The notes under the pieces are model-generated. The model was not told the DNA's origin, searched no databases, and saw only the letters and a program-made list of their open reading frames with translations. Positions 11,925-23,392 of a stretch of 64,000 bases of DNA are shown one piece after another; positions within the stretch are counted from its first letter, which is position 1; each line of letters starts with the position of its first letter. A program made the position numbers and the translations under genes. This DNA comes from Incurvaria masculella (lineage: Eukaryota; Arthropoda; Insecta; Lepidoptera; Incurvariidae), in the NCBI GenBank assembly GCA_946894095.1, contig OX335665.1, forward strand, positions 630,001 through 694,000, in the 5' to 3' direction.

Positions 11925-12415
11925 TTATTTTTTCTTCTTGTTGCCACTGGAGCAGAGCATCGCTTCAGGGTCCTTGCTAGTGGTGACGCTTGGTTCGGGT
12001 CACCTCTTCTCCTAAAATATGGTTGAGAGAGGCGATGGCTGGACCCGGCGTGATGCTCGTGAACGGGTGCTGCTTGTGGGGACTGGCCTGCTCCAATTGG
12101 CAACATGTTAGATGACGGACATGACTGCAGAATAAATCGAAATTTGTCATGAACTGTTGCATACGGCGTGAATGGTAGATTTTTGTGAATTAATATTAAT
12201 TTAATGTATTGACATAAACGGGTACCAATAACCCGTACTTCTGTAAGCAGTGGCAAACAAAAAAAAAATATTTGTAAACTTAGACTAAGTAGACGTTGAA
12301 AAAAAATCTGTGAAGTTTCTTGCCAGTTCTTCTTCGCCGTGAACGCTGAACTGGCTAATGATAAAATATGACAAATCCGAGTGCAGTGTGCTGCCTGTGG
12401 ATGATGAATAAACAA
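11925..12415. repeat. two abutting LINE-derived scraps
   Basis: The left part, 11925-12180, is on the minus strand and encodes 'AIASLNHILGEEVTRTKR'; it recurs at 47925-48035 and partly at 49850-49910. The right part, 12295-12415, is on the plus strand and resembles 10740-10865. Confidence 0.4.
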
Positions 12416-12528
12416 TAAACAACAACAATAAACAATATACTACCTGTTTATGGTCTTAGCACTAATCGCTACTACGATTATGTTTTTTACAGATTGCGTG
12501 TACTGGACTATACCCGTAGTCCCAGCAG

Positions 12529-12816
12529 TCACCTAAATTAGCGTTTACGGCAAACCGATCGACTGGCGTTTTCAAATGTATGGAGAAATTGAAGAGCGCG
12601 CGCAGTGGGCGTTAAGCGAACTAACATTTGCGATTCCAAGTTTGATTTGACAGCTTACTCACCGTCAGCGTAATTACGTCGACGTTTTCGTTTACGCCGA
12701 CTCCGCGTTTTCATACAAATCGGAAGTCCGAGTTTGACTTTGACAGCTGGAAAAGTAAAACCACACTTTTTTTTTTACGTAACTTCGAAGTTCCACAAAC
12801 GCAAATTTAGGCGATA
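12529..12816. mobile_element. family L element
   Basis: Left end 'tcacctaaattagcgtttac' and right end 'gcaaatttaggcgataac' are inverted. The core has 'ttgacagcttactcaccg'. Confidence 0.6.
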
Positions 12817-12964
12817 ACTAGGATAAGGAGCTCAGAAAGCATTATAATCAGAATGTACAGATATTTATTAAATACTTATTAACATCTAAAAGTAAAATTT
12901 AAAAATTAAAACTAAAACTAAAGAAAAATGTGGATCGGAGAGCGATCCAATGAAATGTGTTGGG

Positions 12965-13570
12965 TTAAAAATAAAATACTTCATTGAAGGCAGCCGATGT
13001 TTGCCCCAAAGTGCCTAGAACACTCGCCGCGTTAGCTCTTTGAATTTCAAGAGCGATTCTTCGGACAAAAAAGGCTTTTGCACGACAATCGCCAGACTTC
13101 TCCACTAGGAGTTTTCCGATGTCATCTGCAAAAGCCTTAGCGTCCGGTGACCACGGTCCAAAGGTCTCGACGGCGAAAGGCTGAAACTCAAAACGGTCAA
13201 GCAGCGATGTGTACTTAGACACTTTAAGAATGGCTGTCGCGGCCGCTCCGGCCACTCGGGATGTGTCGTGCACATGGGACGGTGCCAAGGTATCGACGCA
13301 TGTCGCATCCCATACCAAAGGTCTGCCTCGACTCCATGGTACCAAGGTCATTCCATCCGGTCTCTTCCCGTCATTACGGCTTATGCCGGGTGGCTCAGCA
13401 ATGCATGGTATGTTAACAGACGCCAAGGAGCGTTTTATAATGTTATTAATGCTGCAATGACGGGATATACGACCAGCACTTCTTTGACAAAACAGACCAT
13501 GGAGACCGAAGCAGTCAACACTTGCTCCACATGTGAAAATATGGGGTTGACACACCTTGGCACCCACCCG
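12965..13570 (-). pseudogene. C-terminal nuclease-like fragment of a non-LTR retroelement
   Basis: A 200-codon open frame lacks the reverse transcriptase but has 'KRPDGMTLVPW', 'LVWDATCVDTLAPSH' and 'AIQ/EIQRANAASVLGT'. PDG...WD resembles the PD-(D/E)XK-type endonuclease at the C-terminus of some non-LTR elements (inference). The 3' flank, about 12890-12930, is a TTTTAG-rich tail, as at retroelement ends. It is probably a 5'-truncated copy. A second copy of the same end is at 6118-6354. Confidence 0.55.
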
Positions 13571-13639
13571 TATCGCGACGGCTACTCGTTTTTAATTTTA
13601 AAATAATCAGCAAAATTTTAATGTCTGGACATTCCTCGG

Positions 13640-13735
13640 AAGCAGTATTCGAATCTGCGACCTTTGGATTCAGTATATATGCAATGTGCAATATGCAGTG
13701 TATGTAATCCAAAAGTCGCAGGTCTGAATCCAACG
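13640..13735. repeat. inverted tRNA-arm repeat
   Basis: 'ttcgaatctgcgacctttgg' on one side and 'aatccaaaagtcgcaggtct' on the other repeat the T-arm region of the family Z SINE head in opposite orientations. Confidence 0.55.
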
Positions 13736-13770
13736 CACAGTGTTTTGAACTAGAAACCTTGAGAATGAAC

Positions 13771-14055
13771 ACTATAGTGTAATGTCATTGGTCCATCTCT
13801 TGGGTCATAGGCGCCGAATCAGTATTTCATGCCCCATGGCCGGTCGCCGCAGAAGCCACGCTATCATAGCACGCACATCAAATTACTGTACGCAATACGA
13901 AACACCGGAGAACGGTTTCACTCACAAAGTATTGGGAAATCTAAATATAAACATTATAATGGATACTATTTCTGTCCCTCAAAAAGGTAGGATAGGCGCC
14001 AATTATCGCACCTATGTATTATAAGATCCCCTGTCTCTAGCGTTACCATCTGAAA
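13771..14055. other. anonymous sequence
   Basis: Short unsupported frame only. Confidence 0.4.
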
Positions 14056-14517
14056 TTAAGGTGGACCATCCCGCTCAACTCCCCATACAAACGTGAAAAG
14101 AAGATCATCATAGTGTTTGGTTTCTAAGTTATAAGGTCCGAAAGTACGAATTTTTTGCTCGTTTTATACAATAACTTTGGAGGTAGATTACTCAACGATA
14201 AAGTAAGAACATCTTAAAAAGATTAGTCATCAGACATAGCTTGTTTCATCAATATTTATAATCAATTTGGTTTTTATTAGATTTTTGACTACAGCAGTCG
14301 TGGTTTACTTTTAGCTATAAGTCGTTTTGTAATTAAACTTTTCGTAAATCTTACCAAATCATACACTATGCACATTGTCAACTTTGTGGAAATGTTGCAT
14401 ATTCCTCATCACGGAGCCTGTCTCTTTCTCTGAAACAGAGAAGGTCCCAGAGCGCAATAGCATGGTTTTGTACTGTGTCCGCGAATGAGTTAGTCCCGCC
14501 GGGTTGGGCCACCTTAA
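14056..14517 (-). mobile_element. family A element, complete
   Basis: 462 bp bounded by TTAA at 14056-14059 and 14514-14517, internally deleted relative to the 10.9-kb copy. Confidence 0.7.
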
Positions 14518-14894
14518 AAAGTCCTGACAGTTTGAGTTGTGCGGTGTCGATGACGTTATCGAATCTTCTAAGATTTCACTGATTAAGAATTCAATTCATT
14601 ACATAATTTTTAGTTTTCGCAATTTTATTTTGTTCTTTATAACTTACTTTCTATCTTGCATACTTACAAATTTAGCTTCGTAATAAATTAGAACAACTTG
14701 ATATGACTCCCTGACTACAAATCATGACTACCAGTTACCCAAAAAGCCAGACATGTCAGGATGAATCCTAACAGATTGTAACCCTCGATGTCTCAAACGT
14801 TCAAAAGTACAACAAGGTTTTTAAAAGTGAAAACCCAGAAAAAAAATGTAAGGAATGTTTACCAGTCTAAAGCTGGTTACCCTATAAACAATTA

Positions 14895-15175
14895 GATTTG
14901 GTTCAATGTGCTCCGAAGGGGCCAAGAGCCCCTTCAACTCCGAAGGGTTGTAGGGTCTCTCTCTGTATTCTATCGTCTTTACCATGGAGAATGCTCGTCG
15001 AAGCTACATTTCACTGTACCTCCGTCCCCTTTCTACCTTCGTTCAACGCGGAACAGGGAGAAAATGCATATATTTACAATCCACATTCCATAAATAAGAA
15101 CGCACAGATCTTCAAGGTCCTTCATCTATAGGGTCGGAAAACTATGGAATGAACTCCCTTCCGAGGTATACACGA
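14895..15175 (+). pseudogene. LINE C-terminal fragment
   Basis: Plus-strand frames give 'LQLRRVVGSLSVFYRLYHGE' and later 'RKTMEWTPFRG', the usual VGSLxVFYRxYHGECSEEL motif of CR1-like LINEs, with frameshifts. Confidence 0.6.
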
Positions 15176-15179
15176 AAAC

Positions 15180-15455
15180 ATATTAAAAATATTAATCATC
15201 ACACCTAGCTTGTTTCATGGTTTATTTGTTAGATTTTCGACTACAGCGGTCGTGGTTTACTTTTAGCTATAAGTCGTCTTATAATTAAAATGTTCAAATA
15301 ACTTACGAAATCAAACACTATGCGCATTGTCTGCTTTGTGGACATGTTGCATCCTCCTCATAACGGAGCTTGTCTTTTTCTTTGAAACAGAGAAGGTCCC
15401 AGAGCGCAATAGCACGGTTTTGTACCGTGCCCGCGAATGAGTTAGTCCCGCCCCG
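15180..15455 (-). mobile_element. family A element, partial
   Basis: Carries the right half, 'gtcgtggtttacttttagct' to 'gagttagtcccgcc'. The terminal repeat is lost at an I-type repeat. Confidence 0.6.
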
Positions 15456-15570
15456 GGAAGGGATACCAATCAAGGTTTTTCATCGAAAAAATCGCTTTGA
15501 AAACTGCTATAAAATCGGTTTTCTAGACTCAGGATTCCTGATTCCTGATTACGGAATTCCAGGAAATGTT
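15456..15570 (+). repeat. family I repeat, single arm
   Basis: 'aatcggttttctagactcag' to 'acggaattccagg'. Confidence 0.5.
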
Positions 15571-16282
15571 CAAACTTGTTTTCCTACTGACACTGTGAGT
15601 GTTTTTGTAAAAGCCACGTTGGAAGGTAGAAAGTGTTATCTCAAAAAATGGTTAGCTGTATTTTCTTGCGATCCATGATATACACTAGCACTGAAGTATT
15701 TATCAACAAAATTATGTTCGAACCATAAGTTCATTGCACAAACGTAACAGTTCTATCTCCTACCTACACCCAACCAGTTGCAAGAAGCTTCATTATAATA
15801 TTCATTACATTAGTAATTATCTTCAATTCACCTCCACAGGCGATGGGCAAGCCAAAGAATGAGTAATCTATTGTAGTGCTCCTTTGAGATTATATCTTGA
15901 AAATTAAAATGGCCGACTCAGTCTTCTGGTTATGTTCACACAATGACTCCTTTGCTGGGGTGATAAGAAATATAAATCCGAGAGACTAGAACAACATTTT
16001 TTCGAAGGCAATCTATAATTAGGTTGCCTTTAAATTTATTTCTCTACACATACATTTGATTCTGATCTAGAAAATAATTTTGCATTAGTAAACAAAATAT
16101 CACCACTTATTTATATGTCTTTACACCGAAAATAGAGACGTAATCTAAACCATTTTTCCAGCGTGATGCCATGCAAATAAGTTACTGTATTGTAAATATG
16201 TATCGGAATATATAATGGAAAAATTACGAAGTGGAAATGGAAATGATTAATTGCAATACCACTATTTCAATTATCTTCATTT
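15571..16282. other. anonymous AT-rich sequence
   Basis: No gene or named repeat. Confidence 0.5.
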
Positions 16283-16510
16283 TTAGTGTTCCGTACCCAA
16301 AGGGTGAAAACGGAACCCTATTACTAAGCCTCCGCTGTCCGTCCGTCTGTCACACGGCTGTATCTCATAAACCGTAATAGGTAGACAGGTGAATTTTTCA
16401 CAGATTGTGTATTTATGTTGCCGCTATAAAAGCAAATAGGCAAAGAACATGATTTTTTTGTGTTAAATCTTGTACGATACGGTACAGAACGGTACGGAAC
16501 CCTTCGCTAA
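16283..16510 (-). mobile_element. family C element
   Basis: Starts 'tagtgttccgtacccaaagg' and ends in 'cggtacggaacccttcgc', with a short CCGT array. Confidence 0.7.
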
Positions 16511-16949
16511 CATGAGTTGACTAATAGGAGAAGAGAACTAATATGTATATGAAAAAACTATTCTAAAAATGTTTATTGGTTCAATAATCAATAAAAAGCA
16601 TTGGAACAAGATTTGGAACTACCTTACCGTGTTGTGATATATGGGTACAAGGGCCACCATGGACACGAAATAAAAAAAGTCCTAAATTCAATGTCTGGAT
16701 CACCCGGTGTTATAATTCACCATGGTAAAAGGCATAGCCCCGTTGCACGAAGAGACGGCCGAGTTAATCAATGTTCAAACACGTCACTTTTAGTGATCCG
16801 CATATAGTTCCTTCCATACTTTCCCCACAAAGAGACGTGTTTGATAATACTTTGATGTTGATTTTGATTTTTTGTCCTTTCGTGCACTCGGCCCTTAGTG
16901 TTCCCACTACATTTCTTACCGTGCGTTTCCTACTAAGCGATTTGTCGTT

Positions 16950-17165
16950 AATGGTTCTCATTGTACGTAAAACTGCAGGTTCTTTACCTACTAGATGATA
17001 GGTGTGATCCCGCTCTTGTTAGTACCAAAGCATTGCATAAACGATGGTCAGAGAGGCAACAAAAATCATCCCTGTTTGCCACCCAGTTCAATGTAGTCGT
17101 GCAAGGTAAGGAAGGTCCTAGCATGGCGCCCGTTATCATGTGGCGATTTGGGATAATATAATGAC
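16950..17165 (+). mobile_element. SINE B body fragment, diverged
   Basis: Matches the body from 'gtaaaactgcaggttc' to 'gtggcgatttggg'. No head is present. Confidence 0.5.
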
Positions 17166-17183
17166 AGACCTTAGGTGACTAAT

Positions 17184-17769
17184 GCTGAGATAAATAGTCG
17201 TAACAGCCTAAGTCTTAGGCTGAGATAAATAGTCGTACCGGAAACTAATGCTAACGCAAAGTAGTACTTTGTGACGTCACTTTGACACATTTTGTATGGA
17301 CGAAATCTCAAAGTAATGCCAATTGACGTCACAAAGTACTACTTTTCGTTAGTCTTAGTTTCTGTTACAACTATTTATCTCAGCCTCAGACTAACGAAAA
17401 GTAGTAATTTGTGACGTCAATTTGCATTACTTGAGGTTGCGTCCATACAAAATGTGTCAAAGTGACGTCACAAAGTACTACTTTTCGATAGTCTTAGGCT
17501 GAGATAAATAGTCGTAACAGAAACTAAGACTAACGAAAAGTACTACTTTGTGACGTCACTTTGCATTACTTTGAAGACTTCCTCCATACAAAATGTGTCA
17601 AAGTGACGTCACAAAGTACTACTTTTCGTTAGTCTTAGGCTGAGATAAATAGTCGTAACAGAAACTAACACTAACGAAAAGTACTACTTTGTGACGTCAC
17701 TTTGCATTACTTTGAAGACTTCCTCCATACAAAATGTGTGTACTTTTCGATAGTCTTAGTTTCTGTTTC
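17184..17769. mobile_element. array of palindromic CRE-bearing elements (family D)
   Basis: Successive, partly merged copies of a palindromic unit of about 180 bp with termini 'ggctgagataaatagtcgta'. TGACGTCA occurs at 17272, 17324, 17412, 17463, 17551, 17604 and 17692. Confidence 0.75.
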
Positions 17770-18226
17770 GATCTCGCGAACTGAAAAGCGACTGAAAAGA
17801 GCCAAACGAATAGATAGGCTTCAATGAAACCATGTTCAAACCCACCCCACCGGCATGCAAGGCAACTAATGTAATGCAAATGTACATAAATGCAAGGCGA
17901 ATATATTGCAAATCTAAACCCATAACGTTCTCGATAAAATATACCCTCCCCTAATGTTTGGTTCAACTATCGAGAAAAACATTCCACAACCACAACGAGT
18001 CATGAACATTGCAGCGCGCTCGGAACAACATCGTCCGAAGCAGTAACAGCGGTTGCGACACCCGCTTGTTCACAACACGGCGGCGCAGATAATGCGATCA
18101 TCTCGACACAGCTGCACCAAATGTATGGGAAACTTCTGACCTGTACAGTACACGGCGCGTCGTCACATATTTCTGTCAACGTTAATAAACGTTGCGAGCA
18201 GGCAAAGTGTCTTATGAGACTGCATT
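17770..18226. other. non-repetitive, CpG-containing stretch
   Basis: 'acaacacggcggcgcagata' and neighbouring CpGs at 18010-18120 stand out, but no exon is evident. Confidence 0.4.
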
Positions 18227-18723
18227 AAGGCTCCAAATAACGATAACCTAAAATAGTTTTGGGGTTGTTTTAATTTTATCTCAGCGTCGGTTAAGAATAA
18301 ATACCCGTAAAAAAATCTAAACATCAAAATTTAGACTTTTGTCTAGTGTATGACCGTATAACGGTTTTAATGAGTTCCTTATGTTCTTTAAAAAAAATGT
18401 TTTTAAATACCTATTTACTACGTTTTAACTAGGGTTTCAAGCCGGCGGCGCTTGGAAACTATAAATGATTTAAACAATTTTCTTTTTCGTGGTACAAGAT
18501 CACATATTTATTTAGTGAATAAGCGTAAAACATATATTAATTCACTTAAAAAGTAGACTTTACAGATAAAAAAACTAAATTTTGCTTCGTAGGGCAAAAT
18601 TTTGACGCCCATAGAACAATGAAAACTAACGCAAACTCAGTGCTTCCGGAGATCGCCGTTATCGTTTGTTTGCTGAACGCTGGACTCAGTTGGATGAATC
18701 TTCATCTTAAGCTTGGACCTTAA
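18227..18723 (+). mobile_element. family E element with terminal hairpin
   Basis: Starts AAGGCTCC and ends near TTGGACCTTAAG. Core 'tagtgtatgaccgtataacg' and 'ggagatcgccgttatcgttt'. An 18-bp hairpin sits at its right end. Confidence 0.6.
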
Positions 18724-18736
18724 GATGAAGATTCAT
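18694..18736. repeat. perfect 18-bp hairpin
   Basis: Arms ATGAATCTTCATCTTAAG (18694-18711) and its exact reverse complement (18719-18736), with a 7-nt loop. Confidence 0.85.
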
Positions 18737-19485
18737 GATAATGAAACATGACAAAGACTGTTTGATTTTGTTTAAAAAGTGTTACAGCTACACAAAATAA
18801 AATTTTAAACATCTTTCAACATCGCTCAAACATAGTTAGACACATAGACCTAGCATGCGCGCGCAGTATATTTCAATGGTTAGACATGTATTTAGGAAAC
18901 AAGATGGTAACCTCTTTCTTTAACGTAGACAGTTTCTTACTAAATGCTTCATGTAAGCAAGGAATGTTAATGTTAATATGTTTTATATTCATATAAGAAC
19001 CTAAATATTCTCCAAAATTCATAGTTATGATTCCTATTAAAACAATACTGACATATGTGCAGCAAAAAATTATATCGTTAAGAACGGTATATTGTCCTGT
19101 CCTTATCTCATATTTCACCCCACTGCTTACATCTAGGTAATGATGTAATCAATGTTATATGGAATGGAAAGAGTTAAAGAATGTTAAGTTAAATTAACTT
19201 AACATTACATAGATAAACAAAAATCATTACACAAATAAATGTAGAGCAGGTTTATCTGAGGTGTCAGCTTGTACTGCATTAGGCTGATGGTCGCGGTAAT
19301 TGTCTGCAATCTTCGCATGTCGGCCTCACGGTTTGTGCCTCGGGCGCCGGAGAATCCTTTACCATGGAAGATGGGGTCGGATGGCACCATCTACCACGGT
19401 GGCTGCAGATACATATAATCGATACAGTTCTCTCTTAGATAAAGATCTAGCGTGCTAGCTATGTGTGAGATCCGCTGTCTTCCAT
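18737..19485. other. anonymous AT-rich sequence
   Basis: Contains a small palindrome 'aatgttaagttaaattaacttaacatt' split around 19180-19206. No gene is seen. Confidence 0.4.
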
Positions 19486-19725
19486 TTTTAGGGTTGCGTA
19501 CCCAAAGGGTGCCAACGGAACCCTATTACTAAGCCTCCGCTGTCCGTCCGTCCTTCGTCCGTCCGTCCGTCGGTCACAGGGCTGTATCTCATGAACCGTA
19601 ATAGGTAGGAAGCTGAAATTTGCACAGAGTGGTGAAATAAAAAATATTTAAGGTTTTAATATTTATATTGCACGATGGTACGGAACCCTTCGTGTGCGAG
19701 TCCGACTCGCACTAGGCCTTTTTTC
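19486..19725 (-). mobile_element. family C element
   Basis: From 'tagggttgcgtacccaaagg' to 'cgagtccgactcgcactagg', with an internal deletion after 'cacagagtggtg'. Confidence 0.7.
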
Positions 19726-19956
19726 AAAAACTGCCAATCCAATGCCACATGCAAACACATAGTCGCAAACGTATTGTAGGGTCTGTGTCGGTGGAAGCTG
19801 ACTCAATGAACGCATTTTTAGAGCACGTTCGCTCGCGTTGGCGATGTTTCGACTGTGTGGCATACGACGCTCCGACGGATTCCCGTACGATAATATGGTC
19901 ATTTTGACCATACGGCGGAGCGGGGCCGCGATATCAACCGCATGCCACTTCTCCAT
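19726..19956 (-). other. unrecognised open frame
   Basis: A frame of about 77 codons (MEKWHAVDIAAPLRRMVKMT..., ...QYVCDYVFACGIGLAVF) lies outside the adjoining family C element and has varied, CpG-containing codons. It could be a fragment of an unidentified transposon protein or an exon. I do not recognise it. Confidence 0.25.
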
Positions 19957-20084
19957 CCTTTGTCTTCAGTGGATACAGTGGATCATGACGTGCTAGTCAT
20001 TCATCAGATACTGATTTACTGGTCTGAACTAAGAGGTCAAACATTCCGATCTAGCTGCAAAGAAACAAGGAATTCGATGTGTAG

Positions 20085-20390
20085 CTATAATCGACCGTGA
20101 AGCAAGGACACATTCATTAAAGAAAGAGCCCTGTAAAAAGGACTACTTTAAGAATATACTGCAAGGCTGGAACCGAACCAGCAAAACACACAATTCGCTA
20201 GTATTGCGTATACCAATTTCGCGACCTAGTTTGTACCTATAATTTGGAATTCTCCTGCAGCCCCTCCTGCAACCAATGCAATACCTCCTACTAACACAGT
20301 ATTTTAAGATTATACATAAATTGATTTAACGCTTTACCTGCGTTGCGGACATTGACTGCAAATATTGAACAATCAAACAATCAACATTGC
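20085..20390. mobile_element. family P element, right end lost
   Basis: 'taatcgaccgtgaagcaagg' to 'caacattgccgtcg', collinear with 61732-62000. Confidence 0.5.
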
Positions 20391-20643
20391 CGTCGTATTT
20401 GGCCAGCAGAGCCAGTCTCAGGTATGTAATTATACATACTCGTACATATCACATTTCTTGAACAAAGAGATGTACTTGCTTGGTACGAATAAAAATATTT
20501 ACTAAGAAGCAAATGTTTTTTACCCGACTGGGCAAGGTGGGGGTTTTTTTAATTTCTAATATTTACCTATTAGATCCCACTGCTTATCCCTTGGCTAACT
20601 TATTGTGATGGTAAGTGGCCTAGAATTGATGAGATGAATCGTG

Positions 20644-21010
20644 GTATACGTAGCGTTGTACAACGCATGGTGTAGAGACTAGAGGACTCGCCTCTCGTGC
20701 GAGAGGTGATGAGTTCAAATCGGCCCCTCTATGTAGGATAGTCGGTACGAATGCGAGCTGCTCCATAGTTTTGTAAAACCGTAGGTCCCCTTTCCTCTAA
20801 TAGGTGGCAGGGAAAATCTCGCCCCTGCTGGTACCATCGCATAGGATGATAACATGTACGAAGCGGCAATGCAAAATTGTCAGTGTTTTACATCCAGTTC
20901 AATGTAGCCGTGCTTATATAGGGAAGGTCCAGGTATGGCATCTAATTCCTTCGACAAGGTGGTGTGTTGGGCAAATACCATGACGGCGGGTGCAATCAAT
21001 CCATGTTCAC
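20644..21010 (+). mobile_element. SINE B body with a different tRNA-like head
   Basis: The head has a stem CCTCT...AGAGG and box B-like GAGTTCAAATC at 20711-20721, unlike the usual head. From 'acgaatgcgagctgctcc' on it is the common SINE B body. Confidence 0.65.
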
Positions 21011-21113
21011 TCACATACATAGAGACACCCATAGATCTTTGTTTTGCGTACCTCGCTGCAACAGCCTATAGCAATTTGCATATTTATGCATCTTCTCGCT
21101 GCCTAATTCAAGA

Positions 21114-21517
21114 GATGGCTCGTAGCCTAGTGGCGCGGGGACTGGCCTAGCGTACCGGAGGCCTGGGTTCAATACCGACATGCACCACTGTCTTTCTCTT
21201 TCCGAGTTCGATAAGTGCATTCCGTCACGAATTCGAGCTGCGCCATGGTTCGGAATCCATGTTAAACTGTAGGTCCCCTTCCCCTACTAGGTGGTAGGGT
21301 TTAAGCCCGCCCGGGTTGGCACCATCGCATTGGATGAAAAGATGGACGAAGCGGCAATGAAAAACTGTCCGTGTTTTCCATCCAGTTCAATGTAACCGTG
21401 CTCATAAAGGGAAGGTCCTGGCATGGCACCAAATTCCTTCGGGAATGCGGTGTATTGGGCTAATATCATAACGGTAGATATGTGGTATAAGCCATTCATG
21501 TCAGGTCGCATAAAAAA
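21114..21517 (+). mobile_element. SINE B, tRNA-like head, full length
   Basis: One of the least diverged copies, ending in 'cataaaaaaaa'. Confidence 0.8.
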
Positions 21518-21627
21518 AAGTATACAGAGCTACAAGACTACAATGAACACCAACTAGTCCCCAATTTTAGCACTTAAATGCCGCGATGATAAATGTATTG
21601 TATTGTAAAAAAAAAAAATGGTTAAGG

Positions 21628-21838
21628 GCCAGTCAGTCAGCGTGTTTGTGTTCACTGCTGGACATATGCCTCTCCAATTTTCCTTCAGTCCTCCCGGCCC
21701 TCAGCGGTACGGAACCACTGCTTTTCGCCGACGCACTTGATGTCGTCGTCCCACCTGGCGGCTGATCTTCCCACACTCCGTTTTCCTGTCCACGGCCGCC
21801 AGTGTAGGACACGGTTACTCCAACGTGATTTATTTGTT
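21628..21838 (-). pseudogene. 3' end of an RTE-like LINE
   Basis: Minus-strand translation reads VLHWRPWTGKRSVGRSAARW, then 'GEKQWFRTAE' with frame breaks and a short A tail at the left edge. The same segment recurs at 59586-59756. It matches my memory of lepidopteran RTE C-termini. Confidence 0.6.
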
Positions 21839-21914
21839 TATAATTATGTCAATAAACATTGATTGGTTTGTATAACATTTCATATATTGTTACGTTAATT
21901 TATAGAAAGTTCTT

Positions 21915-22025
21915 GTGCTGCTGGCCTATTCCTGGAATTCCGTAATCAGTAATCAGGAATCCTGAGTCTAGAAAACCGCTTTAATTGCGGTTTTCAAAGC
22001 GATTTTCTTGATGAAAAGATACCGG
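21915..22025 (-). repeat. family I repeat, single arm
   Basis: 'gctggcctattcctggaatt' to 'gattttcttgatgaaaag'. Confidence 0.5.
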
Positions 22026-22719
22026 AGCATGGTATTTCAATTACATGTCACACGCAGACGAACCTTCGTGTTTCGCGCGTACAAAATTATAGCAAAATAT
22101 TAAATGGGTTCATGAAATAAACGCCACATGGCGGTAATGTAACGGCATTAAACTGTAATGGCATTATTGGACAAATTATTTGATCAGTGCATTATTCAAT
22201 CAAAATTGATGCACTCGTTACGTATTTAACCCGCAACGCCATCTATGCTTTACGGCTGGTACCAAGACCTTTTTTAGTAAAGTCGCGGACCTCGCCGCTA
22301 CAAGCACAATTTATTATATTATGCACGTAATATTGATATTAAGGAATTTGCATCTGGTGTGTACTCTGATCTCTATACTGATCAAATTAATACTCTCAGC
22401 ATTCTCTTTGGGGAAATGAATGGTATTCAAATTTAACCGTGGCAGAAGTTGTATGTGGAACCGGTTCCAACATTATGTTTTTGTCACTCGTATCATTGTT
22501 TACAAGAAAGTTGTTAACAGTACCGCTAGATGGAGATACACAAAATACTTATGTGTATTTTCTTTATTTCTGTTATCACGATAGTAATATGCTTATAATA
22601 ATTATATTTTTTTAAACTTGAAGAGCGGTCGGAAGGACATGGCAAGGATTCATTACGTTTTTATTTTACAGAACATGACGGACTGAAAATACAATGCTAT
22701 GTGTACTAATGTGGTACCT
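22026..22719. other. anonymous sequence
   Basis: Nothing recognised. Confidence 0.4.
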
Positions 22720-22845
22720 ACACCTACTGTCATTATATTTGCTCAACACACCACATAATATTGCTCGGCTACATCGAACTGGATGGAAAACACGGACAAT
22801 TTTCATTGCAGCTTCGACCATCGTTAATTCAATGCGACCATTACG
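22720..22845 (-). mobile_element. SINE B body fragment
   Basis: Reverse of 'gtcgaagc...caatgtagccg' and 'gtgtgttg'. Both ends are lost. Confidence 0.5.
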
Positions 22846-22864
22846 ACCTATAAAGCAAGGAAGG

Positions 22865-23070
22865 AAACATTCGAAAAGATATGACGTAGGTACGGACCTA
22901 GGTCAGATGCGTGAGACAATGCTCGGGCCTTCGAATTTTCACGGAGGCTGCGAAAACCATTCGGGCCGGCCAGGTGCTTCGTCACACCATGTTTGAAGTA
23001 CCCCGGGTTATACTCGTACTTCGGGGAAAATACCTAGGCAACGAGGCCATTCCACAGTTGACACGCTGTA
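22865..23070. repeat. family W repeat
   Basis: 'cgaattttcacggaggctgc' and 'ggttatactcgtacttcggg'. Related blocks are at 34740-34910, 39673-39848 and 63940-64000. Possibly a decayed LINE 3' region. Confidence 0.35.
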
Positions 23071-23094
23071 TGACAATGAAAGGGATAGCATGGT

Positions 23095-23392
23095 GAGGGG
23101 TGTGGTTGAGATCGCGGGAGGACCAGTCTTCTATCCTGATCTCGTGGCGTCTGGTAGGGGTTTCTCATTATTTAAGGGATTTGCACACGCCTGGCTGGCC
23201 AGGCGAGCTGACGTCTGACTCCTCAATGACGGGACTTCCGACATCCCCTACTTTTCCTGTATTAATATGTGTGTTAAAAAAAAACAAACAAACAAAAAAC
23301 ACAAAAAAAAAAAAAAAAAAAAACAAACAAAAAAAAAAAAAAAGGAAAGAAGGAAGAAAAAAACGAAGAAAAAAAAAAAAAGAAAATTGAAA
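23095..23392 (+). mobile_element. R1-like LINE 3' end with long A-rich tail
   Basis: The 3' UTR-like segment ('ctgactcctcaatgacggg') runs into about 120 nt of A-rich sequence with interspersed C and G (23274-23392). Frames across it are low-complexity artefacts. Confidence 0.4.

Noticed and set aside
17184..17769. CRISPR-like array of spaced repeats
   Set aside because: Units are palindromic eukaryotic MITEs with no constant spacers, and isolated copies occur elsewhere.
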